From positions 1 through 64,000 of the forward strand of contig JAIELW010000001.1 in assembly GCA_019752575.1 (NCBI GenBank): DNA of 64,000 nt. Direction: 5' to 3'. The position numbers and the translations under genes were made by a program. Positions 31,004-38,128 of the stretch are shown here, piece after piece. Under the pieces are notes generated by a model, which was not told where the DNA came from, did not search any database, and saw only the letters and a program-made list of their open reading frames with translations. Source of the stretch: Xanthobacteraceae bacterium. GTDB taxonomy: Bacteria > Pseudomonadota > Alphaproteobacteria > Rhizobiales > Xanthobacteraceae. Each line of letters starts with the position of its first letter. Position 1 is the stretch's first letter.

Positions 31004-32140
31004 ATGCAAACCATCACCTGCGTCGAAGACCTGCGCGAAGTCTACAAGCAACGCGTTCCGAAAATGTTCATCGACTACGCGGAAAGCGGCTCCTACTCGG
31101 AACAGACACTGCGCTGGAATCGCGAAGATCTGCAGAAGATCCGGCTCAAGCAGAAGATTCTCACGGACGTTTCCAAGCGCGACACCAAGACCACGATCGC
31201 GGGCAAACAGGTCAATGTGCCCCTGATCCTCGCGCCGATCGGTCTTTGCGGCATGCAGCGCGCGAACGGCGAGATTCTCGCGGCGCGCGCGGCAGATGAG
31301 GCGGGCATCCCGTTCACCCTCTCCACGATGTCGGTCTGCTCGATCGAGGATGTCGCGAGCGAGACCAAGAAGCCGTTCTGGTTCCAGCTTTACGTGATGA
31401 AGGACCGCGAATTCATCCGCAACCTGATCGCGCGCGCGGCAGCAGCGAAATGCTCTGCACTGGTGCTCACGGTGGACCTGCAGATTCTCGCGCAACGCCA
31501 CCGCGACATCAAAAACGGCCTCTCGGTGCCTCCGAAGCTGAAGATCGCGAGTGTTCTGGACATGCTGACCAAACCGCGCTGGCTCGGCGGAATCCTCGGC
31601 ACCAGGCGCCGCAGCTTCGGTAATCTCGTCGGCCATGTGAAGGGCATGACCAACACCGGCTCGCTCGGCGAGTGGACCGCGAGCCAGTTCGACCCGGCGC
31701 TGAACTGGGAAGACGTGAAGTGGATCAGGAAGCTCTGGAAGGGCAAGCTGATCATCAAAGGCATCATGGAAGTTTCCGACGCCAAGCTCGCGCTGAAGCA
31801 CGGCGCGGACGGCATCGTGGTTTCCAACCATGGCGGCCGCCAGCTCGACGGCGCGCCCTCTTCGATTTCGGCGCTGCCGAAGATCGTTGACGCTATCGGC
31901 GACAAGACCGAAGTCTTGTTCGACGGCGGCATCCGTACCGGACAGGATCTCATGCGCGCGCTTGCGCTCGGCGCGAAAGGCGCGATGATCGGCCGCGCCT
32001 TCGTTTACGGTCTCGGCGCGAACGGCCAGGAAGGCGTGCGCACCGCCATCGAGTGCATCCGCAAGGAACTCGATATGTCGATGGCGCTATGCGGCGTGAA
32101 CAAGATTTCCGAGATCGACGAGCGCGTACTCGCGGACTGA
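31004..32140 (+). CDS. lldD: FMN-dependent alpha-hydroxy-acid dehydrogenase (L-lactate dehydrogenase type)
   Basis: 378 residues of the FMN-dependent alpha-hydroxy-acid oxidase family. Visible sites: APIGLCGMQ near 76, LVLTVDLQILAQRHRD near 155 and the signature SNHGGRQLDGAPS near 275, containing the catalytic His and substrate-binding Arg. The ATG at 31004 is preferred to 30959 because the protein core starts there. Probably oxidises L-lactate with electrons to the respiratory chain, although mandelate or glycolate activity cannot be excluded. Divergent from lutABC, an alternative enzyme for the same reaction. Confidence 0.9.
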   Translation: MQTITCVEDLREVYKQRVPKMFIDYAESGSYSEQTLRWNREDLQKIRLKQKILTDVSKRDTKTTIAGKQVNVPLILAPIGLCGMQRANGEILAARAADEAGIPFTLSTMSVCSIEDVASETKKPFWFQLYVMKDREFIRNLIARAAAAKCSALVLTVDLQILAQRHRDIKNGLSVPPKLKIASVLDMLTKPRWLGGILGTRRRSFGNLVGHVKGMTNTGSLGEWTASQFDPALNWEDVKWIRKLWKGKLIIKGIMEVSDAKLALKHGADGIVVSNHGGRQLDGAPSSISALPKIVDAIGDKTEVLFDGGIRTGQDLMRALALGAKGAMIGRAFVYGLGANGQEGVRTAIECIRKELDMSMALCGVNKISEIDERVLAD

Positions 32141-32218
32141 ATTCTTTTTCTCGCGGAACCCGGAACCCGTTTTCGCTGCGGACGTTCCGGCCTCAGCACA
32201 GGAGAAAAGGAGAGCGCC

Positions 32219-32659
32219 ATGAAAGTCAGCGAAGTCATGACCAGTGACGTCAAAATCGCGGACCCGAACCGTTCGATTCAGGACGCCGCCAAACTCATGG
32301 ACAAGAACGACTGCGGCAGCCTTCCGGTCGGCGAAGGCGACCGCCTTGTCGGCATGATCACGGATCGCGATATCGTCATCCGCGCGGTTGCCGCGGGCCT
32401 GCCCGCGAGCACGCCGATCCGCGACATCATGAGCCAAGAAATAAAATATTGCTTCGACGACGAAGACCTCGAGGATATCGCCGACAACATGGGCGATATC
32501 CAGATGCGGCGATTGCCCGTCCTGAACCGCGACAAGCGTATTGTCGGCATCGTTTCGATCGGCGATATGGCGCGCTCAGACGAGGAATGCGCGGGCAACG
32601 CGCTTGCCGGCATCGCGCAGCCCGGCAACGGCAGCGTGGCAGCCTCGACGGCCCGCTAG
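32219..32659 (+). CDS. Two-CBS-domain protein
   Basis: 146 residues made of a tandem CBS pair: MKVSEVMTSDVKIADPNRS with LVGMITDRDIVIR (about 1-60) and MSQEIKYCFDDEDLEDIADNM with IVGIVSIGDMAR (about 70-120). CBS pairs bind adenosine nucleotides or NADH and act as energy sensors. It has a strong ribosome site (AGGAGAAAAGGAGAG) and stands alone. Its stop codon overlaps that of a small convergent frame. The regulated partner is unknown. Confidence 0.9.
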   Translation: MKVSEVMTSDVKIADPNRSIQDAAKLMDKNDCGSLPVGEGDRLVGMITDRDIVIRAVAAGLPASTPIRDIMSQEIKYCFDDEDLEDIADNMGDIQMRRLPVLNRDKRIVGIVSIGDMARSDEECAGNALAGIAQPGNGSVAASTAR

Positions 32660-32775
32660 CGGCGGTTGCCGAAACCGATCCTGCCTCCGTCCATCCGCCA
32701 CGGCTGCGCGATGGCGCGGCGGTAGCGCGCGAGCCTGTCGCGGATTGCCTTCAAGATCGTCCAGATCGCGTACAT
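32656..32775 (-). CDS. Small basic hypothetical protein (39 residues)
   Basis: A 39-codon frame starting MYAIWTILKAIRDRLARYRR and ending in RIGFGNRR, with a good GAGGTAGCC spacing before the ATG. It is amphipathic and Arg-rich, loosely like the short DUF1127-type proteins of alphaproteobacteria but without their signature. It is divergent from the LysR gene and overlaps the end of the CBS gene by three bases. No function can be assigned, and it may be chance. Confidence 0.45.
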   Translation of the reverse strand: MYAIWTILKAIRDRLARYRRAIAQPWRMDGGRIGFGNRR

Positions 32776-32852
32776 GGCTACCTCGCTTCTCCGGTTCACA
32801 CGGAAAGGCTAGGCCCGAGTTCTTGTCTTGAAAATTGAATAATTCTGATGCT

Positions 32853-32875
32853 ATCGTTCTTAAAAGAAGAACGAT
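32853..32875. promoter_or_regulatory. Perfect 9-5-9 dyad covering the LysR gene start codon
   Basis: ATCGTTCTT, AAAAG, AAGAACGAT: a perfect inverted repeat whose right arm contains the Shine-Dalgarno-like AAGAA and the AT of the ATG at 32874. It can be a regulator-binding site or, in RNA, a hairpin that hides the ribosome site. Confidence 0.7.
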
Positions 32876-33746
32876 GGAACTTTCCGACCTCAACATCTTC
32901 CGGGCTGTCGTCGAAAGCGGCGGCATCACGCGCGCCGCCGAAAAGCTGCATCGCGTGCCCTCGAACGTGACCACCCGCATCGGCCAGCTCGAAGACGATC
33001 TCGGCGTGAAGCTGTTCGTGCGCGAGGGCCGCAACATCCGGCTGTCGCCCGCCGGCGCTATCCTGCTCGAAAAAGCGAACCGGCTTTTGGATCTCGCGCG
33101 CGAGACGCGCGAAGCGGTGAACGAGAGCACGCCGCGCGGAATCTTGCGGCTCGGCGCCTACGAAAGCACCGCCTCGGTCTGGCTGCCGGGACGCCTCAGC
33201 GAGTTTCAGCGCAACTTCCCGCAGGTGACGCTCGAACTTCATACCTGGAGCCTGCAAAGCATGATCGCAGGCATCCTGTCCGGCGAACTCGAAGCCGCTT
33301 TGATCTCCGGTTATGACGACGATCCCCGGTTCGAAAAACTTCCGCTTTATGACGATGAAGTCGTGCTGGTTGCACCGAAGAGCAAGGACCCGCTCGCGCG
33401 CGGTAACAAAAACGATTTCGTTCTGCTGTCATTCGACGACGATTGCCCGCTTCGCCACCAGATCGAACGCTATGTGCGCGAAGAAATTCGTCCGCCCTCG
33501 CGCGTGATCGAGATGTCATCCAATCATGCGCTCTTGGGTTGCGTCGCCGCCGGCATGGGCATCGGCATGATGCCGGAAAGCGTGCTGCCCGGCTTTCCCG
33601 GGCATAGGCACCTGAACGTTCACCGCATGCCGAAGGATGTCGCCAGGAAACGCATCATACTGACGTGGCGCAAAGGCATGCGCTCGGCCCGCATCGATGC
33701 GCTTGTGGAAACGCTCACTTCGCCGAAAAAGCGCGCAAAGAAATAG
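32874..33746 (+). CDS. LysR-type transcriptional regulator
   Basis: 290 residues. Winged helix-turn-helix at 1-60 (MELSDLNIFRAVVESGGITRAAEKLHR context, then LEDDLGVKLFVREGR) and a LysR substrate-binding domain at about 90-290, with GAYESTASVWLPGRLSEF. The ATG at 32874 is preferred to 32835 because it begins the conserved helix. The target is not evident: downstream lies a convergent NTF2-like gene and cyanase, upstream a small frame. A perfect dyad overlaps its own start codon and suggests autoregulation. Confidence 0.9.
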   Translation: MELSDLNIFRAVVESGGITRAAEKLHRVPSNVTTRIGQLEDDLGVKLFVREGRNIRLSPAGAILLEKANRLLDLARETREAVNESTPRGILRLGAYESTASVWLPGRLSEFQRNFPQVTLELHTWSLQSMIAGILSGELEAALISGYDDDPRFEKLPLYDDEVVLVAPKSKDPLARGNKNDFVLLSFDDDCPLRHQIERYVREEIRPPSRVIEMSSNHALLGCVAAGMGIGMMPESVLPGFPGHRHLNVHRMPKDVARKRIILTWRKGMRSARIDALVETLTSPKKRAKK

Positions 33747-33749
33747 CGC

Positions 33750-34211
33750 TCACATTCCGAGTTCGGTGAGCCCCGGATGATCCGCGGGCCGCGGGCCGGA
33801 TGGCCACATGAACTTCCGCTCGCTTTCCCTGATCGGCACGTCGTTGATGCTCGCCTCGCGGCGGCGCATCAGCCCCTGCCCGTCGAACTCCCACTGTTCG
33901 TTGCCGTAGGCGCGAAACCACGCACCGGTATCGTCGTGGTATTCGTACTGGAAGCGCACCGCGATCCGGTTGCCGGAATAGGCCCAGACCTCCTTGATCA
34001 GACGATAGTCCTGCTCACCAGCCCATTTGCGCTTCAGAAACTCGACGATCGCGGGGCGGCCCTTGAAAAATTCGGAGCGGTTCCGCCACACACTGTCTTC
34101 CGTATAAGCGAGCGAAACGCGCTCCGGATCGCGCGAATTCCATGCGTCTTCCGCCATGCGCGCTTTCTTCGCGGCACTTTCGGCGTCGAATGGCGGCAGC
34201 GGCGGACGCAT
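33750..34211 (-). CDS. NTF2/SnoaL-like protein, DUF1348 family
   Basis: 153 residues with the DUF1348 pattern: [22 protein letters not shown] near 28, [10 protein letters not shown] near 54, [14 protein letters not shown] near 82 and the tail motif [14 protein letters not shown] near 122. The fold is a cone-shaped NTF2-like barrel; the family has no agreed function. It follows cynS by three bases on the same strand, so it is probably the last gene of the cyanate operon. Its role there is unknown. Confidence 0.85.
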   Translation of the reverse strand: MRPPLPPFDAESAAKKARMAEDAWNSRDPERVSLAYTEDSVWRNRSEFFKGRPAIVEFLKRKWAGEQDYRLIKEVWAYSGNRIAVRFQYEYHDDTGAWFRAYGNEQWEFDGQGLMRRREASINDVPIRESERKFMWPSGPRPADHPGLTELGM

Positions 34212-34214
34212 ACC

Positions 34215-34703
34215 TCAGTCTTCCTTGAAGCCGTATTCGGGAATGTTGCCGGAAGCACCGTAATATTTGTACGGCAGGAACTTGCCTGACATCGTGATCT
34301 TCACACGGTCGCCCTTCGGATTCGGCAGCCGCTCCATCACGAAGTCGAAGTCGATCGCCGACATGATGCCGTCGCCGAACTCTTCCTCGATCAGCGCCTT
34401 CCACGCCGGGCCGTTGACCATCACCATTTCGTAGAAGCGGTAGATCAGCGGGTCCGTCGGCGGCATCGGTGTGCCGGTCCCGCGATAAGGAATTTCGTTG
34501 AGCATGGCCTGTTCGGTTTTCGACAAACCGAACAGTTCGGCCGCGGCTTGCGCCTGCGGCTTCGTGAGCTTCATCTGGCCCATCAGCGCGCCGACAACGA
34601 GCGTCGGCGAGAAGCCGCCGATCTTGTCGCAGATGTAACTCCACTTCCAACCCTTCTCGCGCTTGATGTCGAGGATTTTTTCACTGAGTGCTTCGCGTTT
34701 CAT
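34215..34703 (-). CDS. cynS: Cyanase (cyanate hydratase)
   Basis: Converts cyanate and bicarbonate to ammonia and carbon dioxide. 162 residues: N-terminal helical POU-like domain (ILDIKREKGWKWSYIC) and the C-terminal catalytic part. The three catalytic residues are present with exact spacing: Arg89 and Glu92 in YRFYEM and Ser115 in IMSAIDF. Encoded after a nitrate/cyanate-type ABC importer on the same strand (22 bases from the ATPase gene), so it works on the imported ion and supplies nitrogen. Confidence 0.96.
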   Translation of the reverse strand: MKREALSEKILDIKREKGWKWSYICDKIGGFSPTLVVGALMGQMKLTKPQAQAAAELFGLSKTEQAMLNEIPYRGTGTPMPPTDPLIYRFYEMVMVNGPAWKALIEEEFGDGIMSAIDFDFVMERLPNPKGDRVKITMSGKFLPYKYYGASGNIPEYGFKED

Positions 34704-34725
34704 CGTCGTCTTCCTTGTTAGAAAA

Positions 34726-35616
34726 TCAGGCGCGTTTGCGCAGAGGCTCCGGCGCGGACGGCGGAGACGCCACCGGCCGCACCAAGGGTACGTTCATCGG
34801 ATCCCAGGATTTGCCCGCCATTTCTTCCTTGAAGGTGCGCGAACGGCTGACCAGAAAATCGATCAGGTGATTGCGGACGGCGTAATAGTCCGCGTGCTTG
34901 TGAATCTGGTTGCGTTCGCGCTCTTTCGGCAGCGGGTTCTCGACGATCTCGGCGATCTGCGCTTCCGGGCCGTTGGTCATCAGTACGATCTTGTCGGCGA
35001 GATAGATCGCTTCATCCACGTCATGCGTGATCATGAAGACGGTCTGACCGGTCGAGAGGCAGATGCGGCGCACCTCGTCCTGCAAGGTGCCGCGCGTCAG
35101 CGCGTCGAGCGCGGAGAACGGCTCGTCCATCAGGAGCATTTTCGGCTCGAGCGAAAGCGCGCGGGCAATGCCGACGCGTTGCTTCATGCCGCCGGAAAGT
35201 TCGGAGGGCCGCTTGTATTCGGCGCCCTTGAGGCCGACGAGCGCGATGAATTTCTCGGCGTGCTCCTTGATCTTCGTTTTGCTCCATTTCTTGTGCTTGG
35301 CGCCGACTGCGTAAGCGACGTTGCCGAGCACCGTGCGCCACGGCAGGAGCGCATGGCTCTGGAAGATCACGGCGCGGTCGAGCGCGGGACCTTCGATGGC
35401 CTGATTGTCTACGATCACGACACCTTCGGACGGCGTATCGAGGCCGGCGAGAATATTCAGCACCGTGGTCTTGCCGCAGCCGGAATGGCCGATCATGCAG
35501 ACGAATTCGCCGCGCGCGATGGCGAGCCAAAGATTTTCGAAGACGGTCGTCTCGCCGCCGCCGGGCGCGGGGTAGCGCTTCGCGATCGCTTCGATCGAAA
35601 TGAGCTTGTCGGTCAT
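34726..35616 (-). CDS. Nitrate/cyanate-type ABC transporter ATPase
   Basis: 296 residues. Walker A GHSGCGKTT near 45, signature LSGGMKQR near 142, Walker B MLLMDEPFSALD near 163 and the switch histidine in MITHDVDEA near 198: all intact. It belongs to the NrtD/SsuB/TauB family. It lacks the extra regulatory domain of NrtC. Next to cynS and two further transporter genes in the order binding protein-permease-ATPase, so cyanate is the likely cargo, with nitrate as alternative. Confidence 0.92.
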   Translation of the reverse strand: MTDKLISIEAIAKRYPAPGGGETTVFENLWLAIARGEFVCMIGHSGCGKTTVLNILAGLDTPSEGVVIVDNQAIEGPALDRAVIFQSHALLPWRTVLGNVAYAVGAKHKKWSKTKIKEHAEKFIALVGLKGAEYKRPSELSGGMKQRVGIARALSLEPKMLLMDEPFSALDALTRGTLQDEVRRICLSTGQTVFMITHDVDEAIYLADKIVLMTNGPEAQIAEIVENPLPKERERNQIHKHADYYAVRNHLIDFLVSRSRTFKEEMAGKSWDPMNVPLVRPVASPPSAPEPLRKRA

Positions 35617-35619
35617 GAT

Positions 35620-36453
35620 TTATTCCGGGTAGGTCACGAGCTTCGCCGCGCGGGCGAGGATTTGATCGAGCACCATGCCGACGATGCCGATGACCAGAAT
35701 CGCGTTGATCACGTTGGTGATCGAAAGATTGTTCCACTCGTTCCAGACGAAGTAGCCGATGCCGGTGCCGCCGACGAGCATCTCGGCGGCGACGATCACG
35801 AGCCAGGCGATGCCGATGGAAATCCGCATGCCGGTGAGAATCGTCGGCGCGGCGGCAGGAAGAATAACGGTGAAAGCGCGTTTGAGGCTGCCTACTTCCA
35901 GCGTGCGCGCGACGTTCAGCCATTCCTTGCGCACGGTCGCGACGCCGAAGGCGGTGTTGATCAGCATCGGCCAGACCGAGCAGATGAAAATCACGAAGAT
36001 CGCTGACAGGCTCGAGTCCTTGATCGTGTAAAGCGCGAGCGGCATCCAGGCGAGCGGCGAGATCGGTTTCAGAACCTGAATGAACGGATCGAGCGCGCGG
36101 CTCATGAGTTGCGACATGCCGATCAGGAAGCCGAGCGGGATCGCAACCAGCACCGCGAGCAAATATCCGGCGCCGACGCGCGCAATCGAGTATGCGAGCT
36201 GGATGCCGAGGCCCTTGTCGTTCGGGCCGTTGTCATAAAACGGGTTCGTCAAATGCTGCCAAAGCGTCGCACCGACCTGCAGCGGCCCCGGCATCGCGGA
36301 TTTGCCCTGGGTCGCGTTCAGGCCCATCAGCTTCGCGTATTCGGGGTCCATCTGCTGGACGGCACCGGTCCCGCTCGTCGCGATGTGCCAGGCGACGAGA
36401 AAGATCGCGAGAATCAGGACGGAGACGACGCCGGCACGGAATGAAATGCTCAT
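35620..36453 (-). CDS. Nitrate/cyanate-type ABC transporter permease
   Basis: 277 residues, six helices, with the inner-membrane EAA-like loop VRKEWLNVARTLEVGSLKRAF near 175 that contacts the ATPase. The ATG at 36453 is chosen because the longer frame from 36498 reads through an intergenic repeat (MDGRDKPGHDDE is repeat-derived). Residues 40-75 include a periplasmic loop (DPEYAKLMGLNATQGKSAM) seen in NrtB-type permeases. Three bases separate it from the ATPase gene. Confidence 0.92.
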   Translation of the reverse strand: MSISFRAGVVSVLILAIFLVAWHIATSGTGAVQQMDPEYAKLMGLNATQGKSAMPGPLQVGATLWQHLTNPFYDNGPNDKGLGIQLAYSIARVGAGYLLAVLVAIPLGFLIGMSQLMSRALDPFIQVLKPISPLAWMPLALYTIKDSSLSAIFVIFICSVWPMLINTAFGVATVRKEWLNVARTLEVGSLKRAFTVILPAAAPTILTGMRISIGIAWLVIVAAEMLVGGTGIGYFVWNEWNNLSITNVINAILVIGIVGMVLDQILARAAKLVTYPE

Positions 36454-36466
36454 ATCTTTTCTCTCG

Positions 36467-36557
36467 TCGTCATGGCCGGGCTTGTCCCGGCCATCCACGT
36501 CTTGCTTGCAGCGCGGCTCGGAAGGCGTGGATGCCCGGCACGAGGCCGGGCATGACG
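36467..36557. repeat. Palindromic repeat, family D, inside the cyanate importer operon
   Basis: CATGGCCGGGCTTGTCCCGGCCAT-type left hairpin and GGATGCCCGGCACGAGGCCG-GGCATGACG right hairpin with CCACG/CGTGG inner arms. It lies between the binding-protein and permease genes, which are otherwise expected to be co-transcribed. A copy of the same family is at 48536. Confidence 0.85.
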
Positions 36558-36567
36558 ATTTTGGTTA

Positions 36568-37950
36568 TCACGACGCCTTGGAGATTTTGAAGCTCTTGAG
36601 ATAAGCGTCCGGCTTCGAAGGATCGAAGACCTTGCCCATCACCGAAAAGGATTTGGTCGGCGCCGCGGGCGGCGTCAGCCCCACTTCCTTCATGAGCCGC
36701 GTGGTGTCGGTCGCAAGGAACACCTGCTTCGCGACATCGGCGTATTTCACGTCGCCCTTGATCTGACCCCAGCGCTTCATCTGCGTGAGAATCCAGACCG
36801 CGAAGGACTCATAGGGGAACGGATCGAAGTCGACGCGCTTCGGATCGCGCTTCACCGAGCCGAGGCCGTCGGCGAATGTGCCCGTGAGGATTTGTTCGAG
36901 CACCGTCACCGGCTGGTTGATGTAATTCGCGGGCGCGACCGCTTCCGCGATCTGCTTGCGGTTTTCGGACTTCGACGCGAAAGCCGTCGCGTCGATGATC
37001 GACTTCAAGAGCGCCGCGTAGGTGTTCGGCACGGTTTTTACGAACTCCTGCGAGGCGGCGAATACGCAGCAGGGATGCCCGTCCCAGATTTCCTTCGAAA
37101 GCAAATGGATGAAACCGACATTATCGAACACCGCGCGCTGGTTCATCGGATCGGGACCGAGGAAACCGTCGATGTTGTCGGCGCGTAAGTTCGCGACCAT
37201 CTCCGGCGGCGGCACCGCGCGGATCTGCACGTCGGTATCCGGATCGAGGCCGTGCTCGGCAAGGTAGTAGCGCAGCAAATAATTGTGCATCGAGTAGTCG
37301 AACGGCACCGCGAACTTGAACCCCTTCCAGGATTTCGGATCGCGCTTGTCTTTATGTTTCAGCGACAGCGTGATCGCCTGGCCGTTGATATTCTCGATCG
37401 CGGGCGCGGTGTAGGGCTGCGCATTCGCGCCGACGCCGAGCGTGATCGCAATCGGCATCGGCGAAAGCATGTGCGCCGCGTCGTATTCCTTATTCAAGGT
37501 CTTGTCGCGGATCACCGCCCAGCCCGCGGTCTTGATCACTTCGACGTTCAGGCCGTGCTTCGTATAGAACCCCATCGGATGCGCCATGATGATCGGCGTG
37601 GCGCAGGTAATCGGGATAAAGCCGACCTTGAGATCTTTCTTCTCGACCGCCTTCGCCTGCGCGAAGACTTCGGTCGCTGTCGATAGCGGAAAGAACTGCG
37701 AGATCGCGGCAAGCGCGGTCGAGGCGCCGACACTCTTCAGGAATGCGCGGCGGGCGGCGTCCTGCGGAAATATCGCGCGCAGTACCGTTCCGGCGACGAC
37801 ATTTTCGTAGCGCTTCTCGTCGCTCGAAGAGACCTCCTCTGCTTGGAGCCGCAGCGTGCGATCATGTTCTTCCGCGCTTTTATGCTGGCCGCACGGGCAT
37901 CCGGAAGTCAGACGCCGCTTCGGATCGAACGGATTACTGAACATAGACAT
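36568..37950 (-). CDS. Nitrate/cyanate ABC transporter substrate-binding protein (NrtA/CynA type)
   Basis: 460 residues. A long N-terminal leader ends with a twin-arginine motif ARRAFLKSVGAS near 67-78, so export by Tat is likely. The mature CmpA/NrtA-type domain has KVGFIPITCATPIIMAHPMGFY near 107 and DGFLGPDPMNQRAVF near 255. First gene of an operon with permease, ATPase, cyanase and a DUF1348 gene. A GAGGGAG ribosome site precedes the ATG, and a sigma-54-like promoter lies about 40 bases upstream. Specificity between nitrate and cyanate cannot be told from sequence alone; cynS favours cyanate. Confidence 0.9.
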   Translation of the reverse strand: MSMFSNPFDPKRRLTSGCPCGQHKSAEEHDRTLRLQAEEVSSSDEKRYENVVAGTVLRAIFPQDAARRAFLKSVGASTALAAISQFFPLSTATEVFAQAKAVEKKDLKVGFIPITCATPIIMAHPMGFYTKHGLNVEVIKTAGWAVIRDKTLNKEYDAAHMLSPMPIAITLGVGANAQPYTAPAIENINGQAITLSLKHKDKRDPKSWKGFKFAVPFDYSMHNYLLRYYLAEHGLDPDTDVQIRAVPPPEMVANLRADNIDGFLGPDPMNQRAVFDNVGFIHLLSKEIWDGHPCCVFAASQEFVKTVPNTYAALLKSIIDATAFASKSENRKQIAEAVAPANYINQPVTVLEQILTGTFADGLGSVKRDPKRVDFDPFPYESFAVWILTQMKRWGQIKGDVKYADVAKQVFLATDTTRLMKEVGLTPPAAPTKSFSVMGKVFDPSKPDAYLKSFKISKAS

Positions 37951-37988
37951 GACGGCTCCCTCTCGAAGAATGAGTTAGGAAGCAGCAG

Positions 37989-38004
37989 AGCAACTTCGAT
38001 GCCA
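37989..38004 (-). promoter_or_regulatory. Candidate sigma-54 promoter of the cyanate operon
   Basis: Minus-strand TGGCATCGAAGTTGCT matches the sigma-54 consensus TGGCACR-N4-TTGCW at all but two positions, with the correct GG to GC spacing. It would start transcription near 37979, giving a leader of about 29 bases before the binding-protein ATG. Confidence 0.65.
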
Positions 38005-38071
38005 GATTTCTGAAGTCGTCAAGAGAATCGTAAAACCGGCCATTTCTTCATTTACTTCAGCAGTTTGAATG

Positions 38072-38104
38072 CTACGATAAGTCGTGAAACACGAATTCTC
38101 GTAG
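38072..38104. promoter_or_regulatory. 33-bp dyad, candidate activator site of the cyanate operon
   Basis: CTACGA...TCGTAG (outer arms) and TCGTG-AAA-CACGA (inner arms) share one centre at 38088; 13 of 16 positions pair. The centre lies about 110 bases upstream of the predicted sigma-54 start and 40 upstream of the divergent regulator ATG, a position suited both to activation and to autoregulation. Confidence 0.7.
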
Positions 38105-38128
38105 AATGACTCAGCGCGGCTGCTTCGG

